Source: Rhea pennata (taxonomy: Eukaryota > Chordata > Aves > Rheiformes > Rheidae). From it: 64,000 bases of DNA. The position numbers were made by a program, and so were the translations under genes. Shown piece by piece: positions 52,901-63,800 of this stretch (within the stretch, counting starts at the first letter, position 1; every line of letters begins with the position of its first letter). The DNA lies in assembly GCF_028389875.1 (NCBI RefSeq), contig NC_084702.1, positions 70,405,582-70,469,581 of the forward strand, written 5' to 3'. The notes below the pieces were generated by a model. That model saw only the letters and a program-made list of their open reading frames with translations, was not told where the DNA came from and searched no databases.

Positions 52901-53192
52901 ACAGGAGGTACCTGGCTTTCAGAAGTGGTGCTTGATTTCCTTTATCCTGGATGACAAGTTTTATTTGGTGATCTTGGCATCAAGGATGTGTTCACTGAAT
53001 GTGCCAGATTGGGGGAGACCCTGAGAGAGGATCTGAGATTCACAAAGAAAAGTCCACATCCCAGGGGGCTGTGACATGGCCAGTGACCTAGCCAGTACTT
53101 CTCTAATGCTGTGTTTCTGCTTCCCACTGCAGTTCTCTTCCGTTCACTTGAACAGCTCCTGTACTGAGCTGCAGTCAAGCCCTCAGCACTGA
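28985..53192 (+). CDS. Unconventional myosin with C-terminal SH2 domain (complete, 29 coding exons)
   Basis: An actin-based ATP-driven motor of 1068 residues. Exons (all phase-consistent): 28985-29110, 29191-29256, 29448-29578, 32673-32775, 34162-34264, 34741-34897, 35238-35340, 35645-35773, 37139-37247, 38423-38539, 38967-39067, 39524-39610, 39777-39842, 40156-40269, 41658-41769, 43347-43393, 43660-43725, 44028-44147, 45063-45148, 45405-45452, 46491-46538, 46728-46819, 47877-48008, 48572-48690, 49014-49213, 51276-51365, 52013-52178, 52485-52793, 53133-53192 (TGA). Motor about 1-700, one IQ motif (708-721), charged helix (722-754), Pro-rich linker (755-794), SH2 (about 853-945), tail to 1068. 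The motor most resembles class III myosins but lacks their N-terminal kinase. The ATG at 28985 has G at -3 and +4; the frame stays open upstream to 28721, so a longer N-terminus is not excluded. Exon 15 uses a GC donor. I recognise the family but no established symbol. Confidence 0.93.
32627..32672 (+). other. Extended poly(T) polypyrimidine tract before the P-loop exon
   Basis: The acceptor of myosin exon 4 is preceded by an almost uninterrupted T run of about 40 bases with two C, ending TTTGGCAG. It functions as a polypyrimidine tract but is an unstable homopolymer, so splicing efficiency of the exon encoding the P-loop may vary between alleles. Confidence 0.8.
41146..41322 (-). mobile_element. 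CR1 3'-end copy, antisense, in myosin intron 14
   Basis: Begins with the reversed CR1 terminus TCATAGAATCACAGAATC, continues GGTTGGAAGGGACCTCTGGAGATCATG and runs into CR1 3' UTR sequence (CTCCACAGCCTCTCTGGGCAGCC). It is truncated at its 5' end near 41320. The element lies on the minus strand. Confidence 0.92.
41441..41584 (-). mobile_element. tRNA-Val-headed, CR1-tailed SINE-like element
   Basis: On the minus strand the element starts with a decayed tRNA-Val(UAC): AGTGTAGCGGTTATCACATC for the D arm, TGCTTTACAC for the anticodon loop, and AAGCCCCAGTGGAACCA for the 3' half of the T arm and acceptor (41510-41584). A linker of about 20 bases follows. Then comes a CR1 3' end (GACTAGATGATTTCC..CCTTCCAAC..ACTGATTCTG, about 41441-41488). 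The acceptor 5' strand and the anticodon stem no longer pair, so it is not a working tRNA. A tRNA head plus a CR1 tail is the architecture of CR1-mobilised avian SINEs. Confidence 0.75.
41510..41584 (-). pseudogene. tRNA-Val(UAC) pseudogene (head of the SINE-like element)
   Basis: Most bases of the D arm, anticodon loop (TTTACAC, anticodon TAC) and 3' half match vertebrate tRNA-Val-TAC as I know it. The anticodon stem is TCTGC against ACTGA, the 5' T stem is altered, and the 5' acceptor strand does not complement the 3' TGGAACC. It is therefore a decayed copy, not a functional gene. Confidence 0.72.
41770..43346 (+). other. GC-AG intron of the myosin gene
   Basis: The donor reads CACAG/GCAAGT, the consensus for the rare GC-AG class of U2 introns. 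It is needed to keep phase: the G left from exon 15 joins CC from exon 16 to give Ala, and the reading continues [11 protein letters not shown]. The acceptor is TTTTTCCAG/CC. No GT donor nearby preserves the frame with the conserved motor sequence. Confidence 0.85.
46066..46105. repeat. (TA)n microsatellite
   Basis: About 20 perfect TA units in a myosin intron (between exons 20 and 21). Confidence 0.97.
46728..48008 (+). other. Neck: single IQ motif and charged helix (exons 22-23)
   Basis: The junction of exons 22 and 23 encodes an IQ motif, [14 protein letters not shown] (residues 708-721), for one calmodulin-type light chain. It is followed by about 33 residues rich in Glu, Arg, Leu and Gln ([20 protein letters not shown]). 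That segment could be a stable single helix or a short coiled coil; it is too short to judge dimerisation. The lever arm would be short. Confidence 0.85.
46968..47068. repeat. Compound (TA)/(TG) microsatellite
   Basis: Alternating TATA and TGTG blocks over about 100 bases in the intron following exon 22; alternating purine-pyrimidine, so a Z-DNA or cruciform-prone tract. Confidence 0.95.
48572..48690 (+). other. Proline-rich linker exon of the myosin
   Basis: Exon 24 encodes residues 755-794 with about 14 prolines, including [11 protein letters not shown] and [13 protein letters not shown]. The PxxP cores flanked by Arg/Lys are typical SH3-ligand patterns. The exon ends in phase 0 and separates the motor-neck part from the SH2 part, so it marks the probable fusion joint. 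Binding partners are unknown. Confidence 0.88.
49911..49938. repeat. (CT)n followed by poly(T)
   Basis: A CT repeat (about 49880-49910) runs into 28 T. On the minus strand this reads poly(A) then (AG)n. It directly follows a minus-strand AATAAA at 49953-49948, so it may be the tail of a retrocopy. Confidence 0.95.
49939..50340 (-). pseudogene. Candidate processed retrocopy 3' end (unidentified parent)
   Basis: On the minus strand the sequence reads AATAAA (49953-49948), nine bases, then a 28-base poly(A). This is the signature of a reverse-transcribed, polyadenylated RNA inserted in the myosin intron before the second SH2 exon. I could not recognise the body or find a coding frame, so it may be only 3' UTR. 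The upstream limit is a guess. A chance T-run beside TTTATT is the alternative. Confidence 0.35.
52485..53192 (+). other. Myosin C-terminal tail after SH2 (exons 28-29)
   Basis: Residues 947-1068 look mostly disordered. They contain GNLDYEDL, a tyrosine (954) in an acidic context that could be phosphorylated, and a basic aromatic stretch [12 protein letters not shown] (about 996-1007) that could bind membrane lipids or calmodulin. A Ser/Gln/Pro-rich end follows. No known domain is recognised. Confidence 0.8.
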
Positions 53193-55620
53193 GGACGTAC
53201 AGCCCAAGTGATACGGTAAGCACAGAAGATGCATAGGAAGCCAGATGGCAACTTCAGCATCTCCAGGAAATGGAAGAGCAAAGGGCTTCTTTCCCCTCCT
53301 ACATGCCACCTTGGACATCAGCTACTTAAAAATAGACTAGGGCAGATGGAAAGCAGCTGCCAGCTTCTATTCCAGGCTGCAAAGAGATCAGTGTTATAGG
53401 GAGACCAGGAAAAATGGGAACAATCAGCATAGGGTTGGGTTCCTGACACCCATGGTGAACATTGTGCTTGCACTACCGCAACAGAGCTGCTGGAGGGAGC
53501 TCGAGTTTGTTAGAGATCACAGTTTGGAGTTCTGAGGCTGGAAGGATGATGATCATCAGAAAGTAAATCTATACACTGCATAGTCAGCTGCAATAACAAA
53601 GTTAAACAGAAGGAGGCATGCATCAGAAGGGGATGCTGGGCAGAGCGCCTCACAGACTGTGAGCTGAAGGCAAGGCTGAGAACATAAGGTAGCAGTCTGA
53701 GGACTTTTAAGAAAGGACTTTAAACAAGGTCACAGCAGCTGGTTACTGAGGCTGTAATACACTGGTTAGATTATAGAAGGTATATGGAGGGGCCAGGAAG
53801 AGCCTTCTTGAGCCTAAGGCCACTATCTTATTTAACTGAAGCATCTAGTGGATGTATAGCTCCCTGTGTGCAGTCAGTGGGCTAACTCCATGTCCTATTC
53901 AGTTGTTAAGGCCAGGGAGAAGCAGTAGTGATGCTGTTGTATGCTTCTAGAAGAATATGGATTTGTTTGGTTGGTAGCAGCTGGGAGTGAAGAGGTATCA
54001 GAAGAAAATGCTGAAGAAACAGATTTACTTCAGGGTTTGCAGCTCTGCACAGGTATTGCCGAGTTCCCTGCATCATTCAGCTCCCAGAAATTCATGTCGG
54101 ACCACAGCTTATTAGTTGCGGCCTGTCTTGTCTTTCTCTGGGTGTTTGACAAAGGCCTCTCCCTGAAGTGTTTGACTCAATTGCTTCATTCCTGTGTTCG
54201 GTTATTAGTGTACCTGTGAACTCTTTTATTGTGCCTGAGGTGAGGTAGAAGGCAGACAAATTCTGTGAGATCTGCATAAATCATTGCAAGCATGTCATGT
54301 AGGGATTGCTGAATGAAGCCCTCCTTTTATGCTCTTCACTTCGTTGTGTTTCTCTACTTTCTTGCAGGTGAAAATGATATAGCCCTGTCATCTTCTGATG
54401 CTGCTGAACCTGCATAATTGGGTGAACATATCCAGATACATAGCAGCCTTTTTTTCCCCTGCACACGGCTGGACCTGTGCCTTTAGTTAGGACTCCTGCA
54501 GGAATGAACATTCTTCAGCATTCAGCTAGGACTGCAGTGCCTGGACCAGTCTCATCCTGGCAAAGGGGAAAGAATGGAAATGATCACATTCTATGCACAG
54601 ATCCACAGTGCCTGACAATACTTCAGTGTGCCTAGAGACCCCTCACCCCACACTTAATTTTGTAATTGCCACAGACTGGATATCTCCCAACATTTTCACT
54701 TAAAACTGTGTGCTGATTTCCTAAGTATTTTTCTTTGAGTCTTTTGTTTCTGCTATAGTCCTGTATATCAGTGTCACTGGGTGCTTGGGGAAGCTGGGCT
54801 GGGGAGGCATGGAATGAAATTTGTGTGTCCTTTTTGAGTTGAGTGCAAGAGCATTTGAATGGGAGCTGAGACCATTAAGGGACAAGAAAATCTCTCTGCA
54901 GAGGGCATTGCCTGCCTTTGTATCTGTGCTCTGGCTGTGATGACCCACTGCTCCCCACCCCTTAGCCAGCACTTCAGACACAGACTAGTTGGTGAAACTG
55001 CGGTCTCTTCTTATCCTCACAGTACACCTGAGGGTAGAGGATTTGGAAATACATAGGATGAGATTACTTGTTATATATTTTCTGCCTTTTAAAAAGATCA
55101 CTTTTCAGTCAAGTTCTTCCCCTGAGGAGAAGCCCAGGGTTTTCTTTATTCTTGTTAACCTGCAGTCAGTTCAGGCATGGATTGTAAATGGAGAACAGCT
55201 AATAGTTTTGAGAGAGGTAATCCAGTAACTGCAGATAGGACTGGACCTGTGAGGAGCTCAGATCCAAGCTGCCCATGCCTGTGTGAGGGCCAGTGCCTGC
55301 CCAAGCACGGAGGCAGCCTCGTGTCTCCTCACATGTGCCTGTTGCAGACTCTTCCCCTTTCTAGGCCTCCTGGCAGAGCTTCCCTGCTTGCCTCTTCTGG
55401 AGCATTAGGATGGGTGACAGCTGAGGCACTGCCACTTGTGACTGTGCCAGGTGACATATGTGCAGCTCTTCCAACACCCACTCTGCTTCAGCTTGTCTGC
55501 CACGGCCCGGGCCCTTCCAGCCAAGGGCTGTCCTTTGCTGATGCACCCTGCAGTGATACAGCTGCCACCTGCCACTGTGGCTGACTCACCAGGGAATAAA
55601 GCTGCGTGCTGTTGAGTTTT
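53193..55620 (+). other. Myosin 3' UTR with a predicted 3'-UTR intron
   Basis: Twenty-three bases after the stop, ATACG/GTAAGC is a good donor at 53216, and CTTTCTTGCAG at 54367 a good acceptor. A final exon would then run from 54368 to the AATAAA at 55595-55600. A junction this close to the stop should not trigger nonsense-mediated decay. The splice is predicted only. Confidence 0.5.
55595..55600 (+). terminator. Candidate myosin polyadenylation signal AATAAA
   Basis: The first canonical hexamer I see after the predicted terminal exon, followed by a GT-rich segment (GCGTGCTGTTGAGTTTTAT). Confidence 0.6.
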
Positions 55621-58600
55621 ATATTGGAAGAAGCAATAGAGGCACTTTATAGAGCAAGCAGGTTGCTGCCTAGTTTTGCTAAGGAATCTAGGCAAAAGGT
55701 ACTGTCCCAAGGAGCGGAGACAAGGAAAGTTAGCAGTGGCCCTTTGGTTTCTCCCTTGTGCTGTGCAGCGCTGAGGCTGTTTAAGGAAGGAGCAGCAAGG
55801 CTGAGAAGCTTGGCCACGTTGCCTCTGCAGAATTACTTCTGAACTTGTGTGAAGTGTCCAAGCGCACAATCTGAAGGCTCACAGTCTAGTAATCCTAGTG
55901 TCCAACTGCTGCCTGTAATCAGCTGATCTCCTCCTCGCACCATGAGCTGAGCTCCCTGTGCCTGCTGACGCTGCCTGACGGGTCCCTGCGCACCTGAACA
56001 CAGCCGGTCTATGTGCACACCGCACTTTGCCAGACTCTCTTGCACACACTGGAGCTGCAACTGGAGAAGCTAAGCAATATGGTTCAGGATGCCTGTGGCA
56101 GAGCATCTTAGTCCTGCCTTCATGCACTAGACTATTTCACTTCCCTTGTATGTGCTCCTGGTGGGTCTGGAGCATTAGTACTGAGCAGTCCTGGGCAGTA
56201 GGGAGAGCAGGGAAGTGGTGGTTGTCTCAGCATGACATCTTGGCTCTCCTCTTTCCCAGCACTGACCTACAGTGTTAACACACCTTTTCTCCTGATAGTG
56301 GGGTTTTGGCAGCTGCTTTGGGGCTCTTCAGGACAGGACCAGTCCAGGCGGTCAAGGGCTGCTGCTAGCAGAGCTCAGGTGCCTTTGCTGGGCAGCCTTG
56401 GATGCCGCACCAATGTTTTCCTTGGCTTCCTCAGCCTGTGGGTGTCTGGAAAACCTTCCTTCTAGGCAGCTCGTAAACCCGCCTTGCTGCCAAGACATTT
56501 CTAAAACCTCACTGAAGCACAGAACTAAGGCACATGAAAGCAATGCCTTTCAGAACTGAGCTGCTGTGTAATTCTTTCCTAGCTTCTGTGCCACAGATAG
56601 CAGTGTAAACCCATGGCTAAGATCCAGCTGCAAGGCAGCATTCTCTCTTGCAGCCTTGGGGGGGGGGGGTGGAAATGCTGAAGCAAGGACTGTGAAGTGC
56701 TTTGTCCCAGCAGCAGTGAGAGCTGGGCAGGCTGAGTGCACGTGCAAGGCACCTGCCCCATACCCACCTGCTGCCTCCAGTTACTTCCTGGGTGCTGTTG
56801 CAGCCACAGTGTTTTTGGAGCTAAGCTCACACGCGACTCCAGGGAAGAGACATCGGGGAGAGAGAGTCAGAGTGCTTCTCTGCTGGCTGCATGTGGCAGG
56901 TGTCCTGGTAAGCCTCCCAGAACCAGAGCAGATCAGTCACAAATTTCTTTTGCCTCTAGTTTGTTGAGTAGAAAGTAGAGTCGCAACATAGGCAGCCAGG
57001 AGGGCATGCCTGGCACGGACCCGGGCAATGGGCCTGACTGGCAGGTTGGTTTTCTTCTATGTCTGCTACTTCTGCTCTTCTTGGGGCTTAGTGGGAGGAA
57101 ACTGAGGGAAGAGAAGAATGAAAAGCTCCTAGGCTGAGGAGGTCATGTGGCACTGGAAGCATTGGCATGATTTCTACAAGGCTCTGGAGAGCAGAAGCAT
57201 TAATACATCATGTGATGATATTGCTGCTTTGTGCAAAGTCTAGCTATGCTTCTGGGGAGCAGTCATGTGAATGGTGGACTGCTGTGGGGAGAAACACATG
57301 TCAGAAATGGGGAAAAGCTGGGAGAAGTGCTGGGAATGCATTAGGTTGCTAAAGTATAAAATGCAGTTTGGCATTTCTAGAGTGGTCTTTGCCTGTATGC
57401 TTCCACCCCACAGCCAAAGTCAGACACATGTGCTCCAGGTCTGCGTAAGATGAGGACAAGCTACGCTGAGGATTTCTTTCATCTTCTCCAGCTCTCATGC
57501 TGGATACCCTGCTGAACACAAGCAGCTGTGCTAGCAGACTATCTTGTTTCCTGTGGCAGCAGCTTGCCTTATGGCACTTCAGAGGTTGCAGCTCAGAGAA
57601 AGCAAACACTAAACCATGAAATCCAGAGTGCAGCGGCAGGTCATGTTTTATCATGTCATAGTTCAGCGGCATGTGTTGCACTGAATGGGATGTACTCACA
57701 TTAAAAAAGTATTGGGCTGCACAAATGGGACAGCACCCGGGACGGGGCCTGGCAGCCTGCAGATGCCCTCAGCAGTGTTTCCTGCCAAGTGGGCCTTCAG
57801 CTGAGCACAGGGAGAAAGGCTGGAGGGAGACACCAGGCACCAGGAGCCAGGCAGAGCCTGGACCAGAGAAAGGCAGAAAAGGCAACAAGAAGGACCTGTG
57901 AGCCACTTGAATGCATGACAGAACCATCTGGTAGGTCTTATGTCTTATTTGCTTCAAAAGATAAAATGCCTACTGCGTTATATATATGTGTGTGTGTATT
58001 CTGCTAAATTAGAGCCCTGTTAACCTATTACTAGGTATCTCCTTATGCATTGCAGTGAAGTCATCATTCACCCCTCTTTGTGATAAGCTATGCATGAAAT
58101 TTTGTTGTCTTTCAGTTCAAAGCCAGCTCTTTCCAACCCTTATGTCTTTCTTCTTGCTCTTCTCCAACTTTTCCACCTCCTCCATATCCTACTGCTCCCA
58201 CATCTGGAGGCAGATTTCCAGCAGCAGCTTCCCAGCATCATGGTGTGATGAGCACAGAGAGCTCCCAGCAGCTGGAGGAGGTGGGGTCCCCTCCCCACTA
58301 GGACCTGCCTAACAACTTGTGTCCTGCAGCTCTGACTGGCTCCTGCTGCAATCTCTGACACATGTGTACAGCCAGAACTGAGACTGAGGCATCATCCTCG
58401 CCTGGAGTTCACGGCTGGTTTTAATGAAAGTCGATTCCCGAGTCTGGCTTTCTAGCTCCCCAACCTTTGCAAGCGGTGCTTTAGGGCATCCATCAGAGAG
58501 CTTCCCAATCCACTTCCCCGGTTTTGCAGAGGTGTTTCCTGTCCCACTCTTATCCCTCTCTATGCTTTATGTCTGAATGATCTCAGCTGCAAACAACATT

Positions 58601-59950
58601 TCAGCTAATCATTTCTAGACTAAGATTCACCTCTACTCTGCATCAGTCCTGTTTTGTCCATACTAAAACTCTGGCTTTTCTTTGATCTTCAGGGCATCTG
58701 GCACAATCGGCCTGGCAAAAACAAGAGTTTTCTATTCTTCTTCCATCCTCAGCCCTTTTCCTTTTGCCAGCTGTGTTTTTCCTTACCTCTCCTCAGTTTG
58801 GCTGTTATCTTTGATATAGACGTGAAGTCTTTGATACATAGATTTGAGGTTTAGGAACACAGACCTGTGACCCAAGAACCAGTGTGGCTCTTAATTTCTT
58901 TCACACAACTTGCAGCCCTCATGTTGTTTGTTTTCTTCCTGGACAATGCTAAAGTGTATGTTGACATGTTTCCTTCCTCAGATGTGTTTAAAGACCTGTT
59001 TTGGCCCTCAGCCCAGAAAAGGCTCTCTGCTCTGCCCTTAGCCTCATGCTGGGCTATGTCAAACTGCTGTGGAGTGTTGTAATAGCAGCTCTCAGATATG
59101 GTCTTCCCCATCTCTTGCTGATTAGTGTTTTTGTGCAGATTGAATATTCACACAGTCTGTGCGTTGCTTTGCAGCAACACTTAGAGCAGGCTGTTCCTCT
59201 CGCAGGCTGCTTGACCGTGGCTGTGCTTCTCAGCTAGCTCTTCCTGGGACATCAAAGGAGCATAGGAAAATTGCCTGGAATATAGAAACCAAACCAGCAT
59301 AGGGTCTTGGCATGGCGGTGGCCAGCGGGGTGTGCTTCAAGCAGACTGAGGAGTAATGTAGGCATAAAGTGGTGCTTCCTCTGATACCTGTTTCCAATAA
59401 TATTCAGTTTAGTCATACTCTGAACAAAGTATCCTCACGTCTAACAGTTCTTGCTGGGTTGCTCTTCCATAAAACCCTCTGGTTGCTTTTGATCAATATT
59501 TGCCTCTATAAAAGCTGTAAGCAATTACTTCTTCAGAATTTATAATGCCTAGTGAAGAATTACTTAATTTGCTTTTTAAATCTACTATGTCATTATTTAG
59601 TCAATATGTCCTTGTTTCTATATTGTAAAACACCACAAATAATTTCCCAAATACTTCCCTCATCCACATAACTTTATATACATCTACTTCTCTCCATTGA
59701 TTGTCTTCTCCGTGCTATGCTTTTGATTTTCCTTCTTTCCCTTTATGTCCCTTCTTGATGCCACAGTCTTCTCTGAGAGGGAAGGGAGAAAACAGCTGCA
59801 GCACACAACTCAAGGACATCTCGCAGGTGGACAGTGTGGGACATCCCTCTGCCTGTGCCCTTTGTCCCACTCCTTTCCAGCATGACCTACTGGCAGCCTC
59901 CTTGAGTGGGAATTACTGGTCTGAACACCCTCCTTGTGCTGCCAGAACTT
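55621..59950. other. Intergenic, no gene supported
   Basis: Open frames are short, mutually overlapping and without recognisable domains. A G run lies at 56660 and a short (TG)n near 57985. A minus-strand Ser/Arg/Trp-rich frame at 58140-58361 looks like low-complexity sequence rather than a gene. I see nothing further that can be named. Confidence 0.5.
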
Positions 59951-59954
59951 CTCC

Positions 59955-60514
59955 TAGTAAATCACTTTACATTTACCAACATTGACTTTAATTTGCCATT
60001 TTACTGTCCAACTGTTCCTTGTGAGATCTTTCTTGAACTCTTCATTCTTTCATACTATTCATTCTCGCTATGCTGAATACCTCAGTCCCTTTCCCAGCCC
60101 CGTTTATGAGTATACTGCAAAGCAGAGGCCCTAGCCTCAGGGTCGCAGGGGGGACATTGCTGGTGCTTCCCTCCGTCTTGAACACTGACCATGAATCTTC
60201 CATTCCCTGCCTACTACTCTGTCACTGACCACGAGAAACAAACTTGTTGCAGGAGTAAGCAAACTAAGGACCTCTGGTGTAGGACCTTGCAGAGAGCTTT
60301 TTGGCAATCCAGGTACACTACATCCATCTAGGCACCCACATACACGAAATAGGATTCCTGACTCCTTCAGAGTGAGACATAACTTCCTTCCACTAGAGAG
60401 GTGTTGTCCTTTTCCCCTTAAACCTGTTTATCTATATGCCCAGTAATACTATTCCTAAATTCCAATGACGAAATCAAGTTTACAAGCTGTAAGTCCCCAG
60501 GGCTTCCCTGAAGC

Positions 60515-60548
<34 letters not shown>

Positions 60549-60850
60549 CCAAACCCAACCCTGGCATCTTATTTGCCTCCTGTAATTCCTTTGGTTTCAG
60601 CTGAATTAAGCAATAGGTTACTTGCCCTATAGTAGTTGAGATGTGTGCTTTGGTTCCCTCAGAGCTCTTGGATAAATGCCACCTGGCATGTGCCATTTAC
60701 TGTTCTTATTAATTTGTTCTGAACTATATCCTGCTGATGCTGTCATTTGAAGCAGGTTCTCACATTTTTCCTAGTAGAAAAGAAGCTTCAGTATGGGAAT
60801 TTCCCTAAGTTCCTTTATAGTGTGGATAGCGCAGCATGTTTTTCTGCTAT
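59955..60850 (-). mobile_element. Ancient degraded CR1-type LINE, antisense
   Basis: The + strand reads like the reverse complement of an old sauropsid CR1 ORF2. Landmarks in the right order include TTTGCCATTTTACTG, CCAACTGTTCCTTGTGAGATC, CAATCCAGGTACACTACATCCA, AATAGGTTACTTGCCC.. and TCAGAGCTCTTGGATAAATGCCA..TTAATTTGTTCTGAAC. It is riddled with indels and interrupted by a 28-base A run (60518-60545). Recognition is from general memory of such copies, so the edges are approximate. Confidence 0.65.
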
Positions 60851-63800
60851 GGCTTTATCTTATTTGAATGGTTCTTTTACACCTCTATTATCTGTTGACT
60901 CTGTGGCAAGCTTCCAGTGTGAAGATGTTTTGGTTTTGTTTTCAGTTTTACAGCTTTAATAGCTTATCACTCTAATGGACTATGTTATGGTTTTGCATTT
61001 AATTTGTTGTGGTTAGTCTCCTCCGGAGATTTGCAGGAGGTTTTGAGGTATGACAAAGGGCACACTGTCTCTTCCCACTATGCCCCATTTAACTTTTTGC
61101 ATGATAATTCTGTTCTTCAGTATGGACACTGAGTTTACTACTCTGGAGTCTTTTGGGAACCCACTACAAAACCATGTCATATTTGCCACCTTTCTGTCTC
61201 CTGCTGTCAGTCTTGCATGGCAGGGTATGCACCACTTAGAAGTTCAGTGATTTCATCTTGAACTTCTTCAGAAACACTTCCGCAGAAGGCAGCCCAGACC
61301 TGGTATGGTCCCCACTGCTCCTCAGCTACTAAGCATAGCCCTAGCTGCTCCCTGGAGAGTTGCTTTTACATCTACACTCAGCTCCCTAACATCAAAGCTT
61401 GAGTTGGGGTTCGTTAGCCCTGGTGCTACACCAGCTCCATGCTTGTGTGCTGCTCCAGCGGGACAGAGGCGTGGGGTGCAGAAATGAGTTCAGCAAGGCT
61501 GTGGCAGGGCCTGCCTCCATGCACAGATGTCACGGTGCACAGTGGTTTGGGAAAGGAATTGCACAGAGATTTGCTTTGGGCTCCAGACTTGTTCAAGTAG
61601 GTTATTAGCTTGGGCTCTTGTGAAAAAGCAGTGGAAATTCTTCTGGCTGGGAAAGCAATCTAAAATGATGCTTAGTGAGTCCTGGCCGTGGATGGAGCCA
61701 CCTCTGTGTCTTCGCACCCCTGGCATGGTTAATCTACAAACCCTCCTCAAACAATGGAGAGTTAGAGGTTCAGAAGGGACTTTGTATTTGAGATAGCACT
61801 GCAAACTAGGACCCTGTGTTGCAGCCAACAACATTCGGGAATATTTTCCTTCAGCTTTCAATTGCAGTTCTGTTCTGTTTTACCCAAATTGTGCTATTTC
61901 TATTCTGGTTCCCAGTAGCTAAATGCAGAACTTTCAGCCCTGATTCTACTTCTTAATAATTACATTTTTCATTCCTGTGTAACTTATCTCACAGAAAGAG
62001 GAAAGGACGCTTCTCTGGAAGCACCTGATCTCTCTGAAAAAGCCTCAGGGTATGTGGGGAGTGCCACATTTGTACCAAGGGGCACCTCTTCCTAGAGCTA
62101 CTGTTTTTTCTCAGGACTGATGCAATCTATCTAGTGTGTTCTCTAGCTCTGTAGCTCCTGAGGCATGCTCCAAGGGCAGGTCCTGGGGTGAAGGAAACTT
62201 GGCTGGTTTTCAGCCCCATGGCTAATGGCTGGGACAGGGAAGGCAGTGTTAAGACTGCAACAAAGGCTTAATGAATTCCAAAATCATGTGCTCCACGTGA
62301 TAGCACTAATGCTGCCTTTCAGCGGCTAGCCTGGAATTCTGCTAAAAACACATTTGTCTGGTGAGTTCCCAGAGCTCGTTACTGCTCTTTTGATTCTGTT
62401 ATCCCCTATTGCTTCTGCTGCGGCAAGAGCGGCGCCCAGGGACAGGGGACTGCAGGGCTGAGTGCTGCCTAGGCACAACAGCTGTCCCATGGCATTAGCC
62501 TGACAACCGGCAGCAGAGCAGAGTACAGTGCCACCGAGGCTGCTGTGCTAACAGGCACCTCACATAGGACGCCTGCTCTGTGTGTGTGGTTTTTTTTTTC
62601 TTTTTTCTTTTTTTTTTTTACTCATTATTTTGCTGGTGTTTGCTGACTTCATTTTTTCTTTGAGAGATTTTTATCCTCTGTGGAGGCTACAGCTTCAGAA
62701 AGAAGCTGCTCTGCAGTTTAGCAATAAAGACCCGAGGTTTCTCTGCTGTCCTGCTTGAGAAAAAGCAACACGTGTCCATGATTCTGTGGCTGTCCATGGT
62801 TTGTGTTTAATACCTGGTGCATTCTGCCCCTGTTGGCTGAGTTCAGTGTGATGTGTTTTCCAGGTCTTTTCTCCTTCCAATTCTACTTATGTATATATGT
62901 GTGTGTGTATATACATATATATATATGTTATAGTAATGTAGTTCTATGTTCTTTCTAAGCCTCAGTGACTAAAATCTTTGATCAATTTTATCTTCTCAGT
63001 GTGTTCATACTGATTTGTTAAGCTGTACACAAAAACAGTTAGTACTTGAATTAGTCCCTCCCCTGCCTGTTTCCAGGTCAGCACAGACACAGCCTGGTTG
63101 CTCTTCCTTTAGGTCCTTCTGAAAACGTACCCCTTTTTGTCAGGACTGCTGCCGAAGGAGGTAGTTGATCTCGTTGGATCTGTATAGCGGCAGAGAGTCT
63201 GCTAGTTGCGAAGGGCTGCTGGGGGCTGTCTTTCGATTTGAATTTGTAGCATGATTCACTAGAGCTTTGGATTGGCAAAGTCCTTTCTCTCTGCCTCCTG
63301 ATAGGAGCTGAAAGGGCTGAAGCTTCTTGCTAGGGACAACGCCAGGCCTGATAAAATGCTGAGAACCTCTGCTGCATTTTAATGTCAGATGCCTGTAATG
63401 TCACGCAAGGACAACAATTGTACATAGCGGCAAGGAGCTCTTCTGCTGGAAGAGCTGGATAAATAAGGGCATTAAGTCTCAGGTCTCTAGTTGCCTGACT
63501 TGATGACACTTAATTTGTTGTTGCTTAGTGTTTCACAAACTCTTTTCCCCTCTAAGCAAATGGGATCTGATGTGTCAGACAAATAAAATGCTGGAAGCCC
63601 AATTGTGGGAGCAGTTAACTACCAGTATCTGATGTAACTGAAACCATCCTCTCTGCACTGCTGCTGTAATAATATCTGCTAGAGAAGAGTCTTTGCCTAG
63701 CAAGTAGGTATATTTAGATGGCCACCAGAAAAATCATTGTTGCCAATTCATAGATTCTTAAGCCCAGAAGAGACTGTGAGATTGCTCCTATGTGCATGGT

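Noticed and set aside
58140..58361. Minus-strand frame ending in Arg/Trp/Ser-rich sequence
   Set aside because: It vaguely recalls transposase-derived SANT-like pieces, but the other frames carry stops and no diagnostic motif is present; too weak to call.
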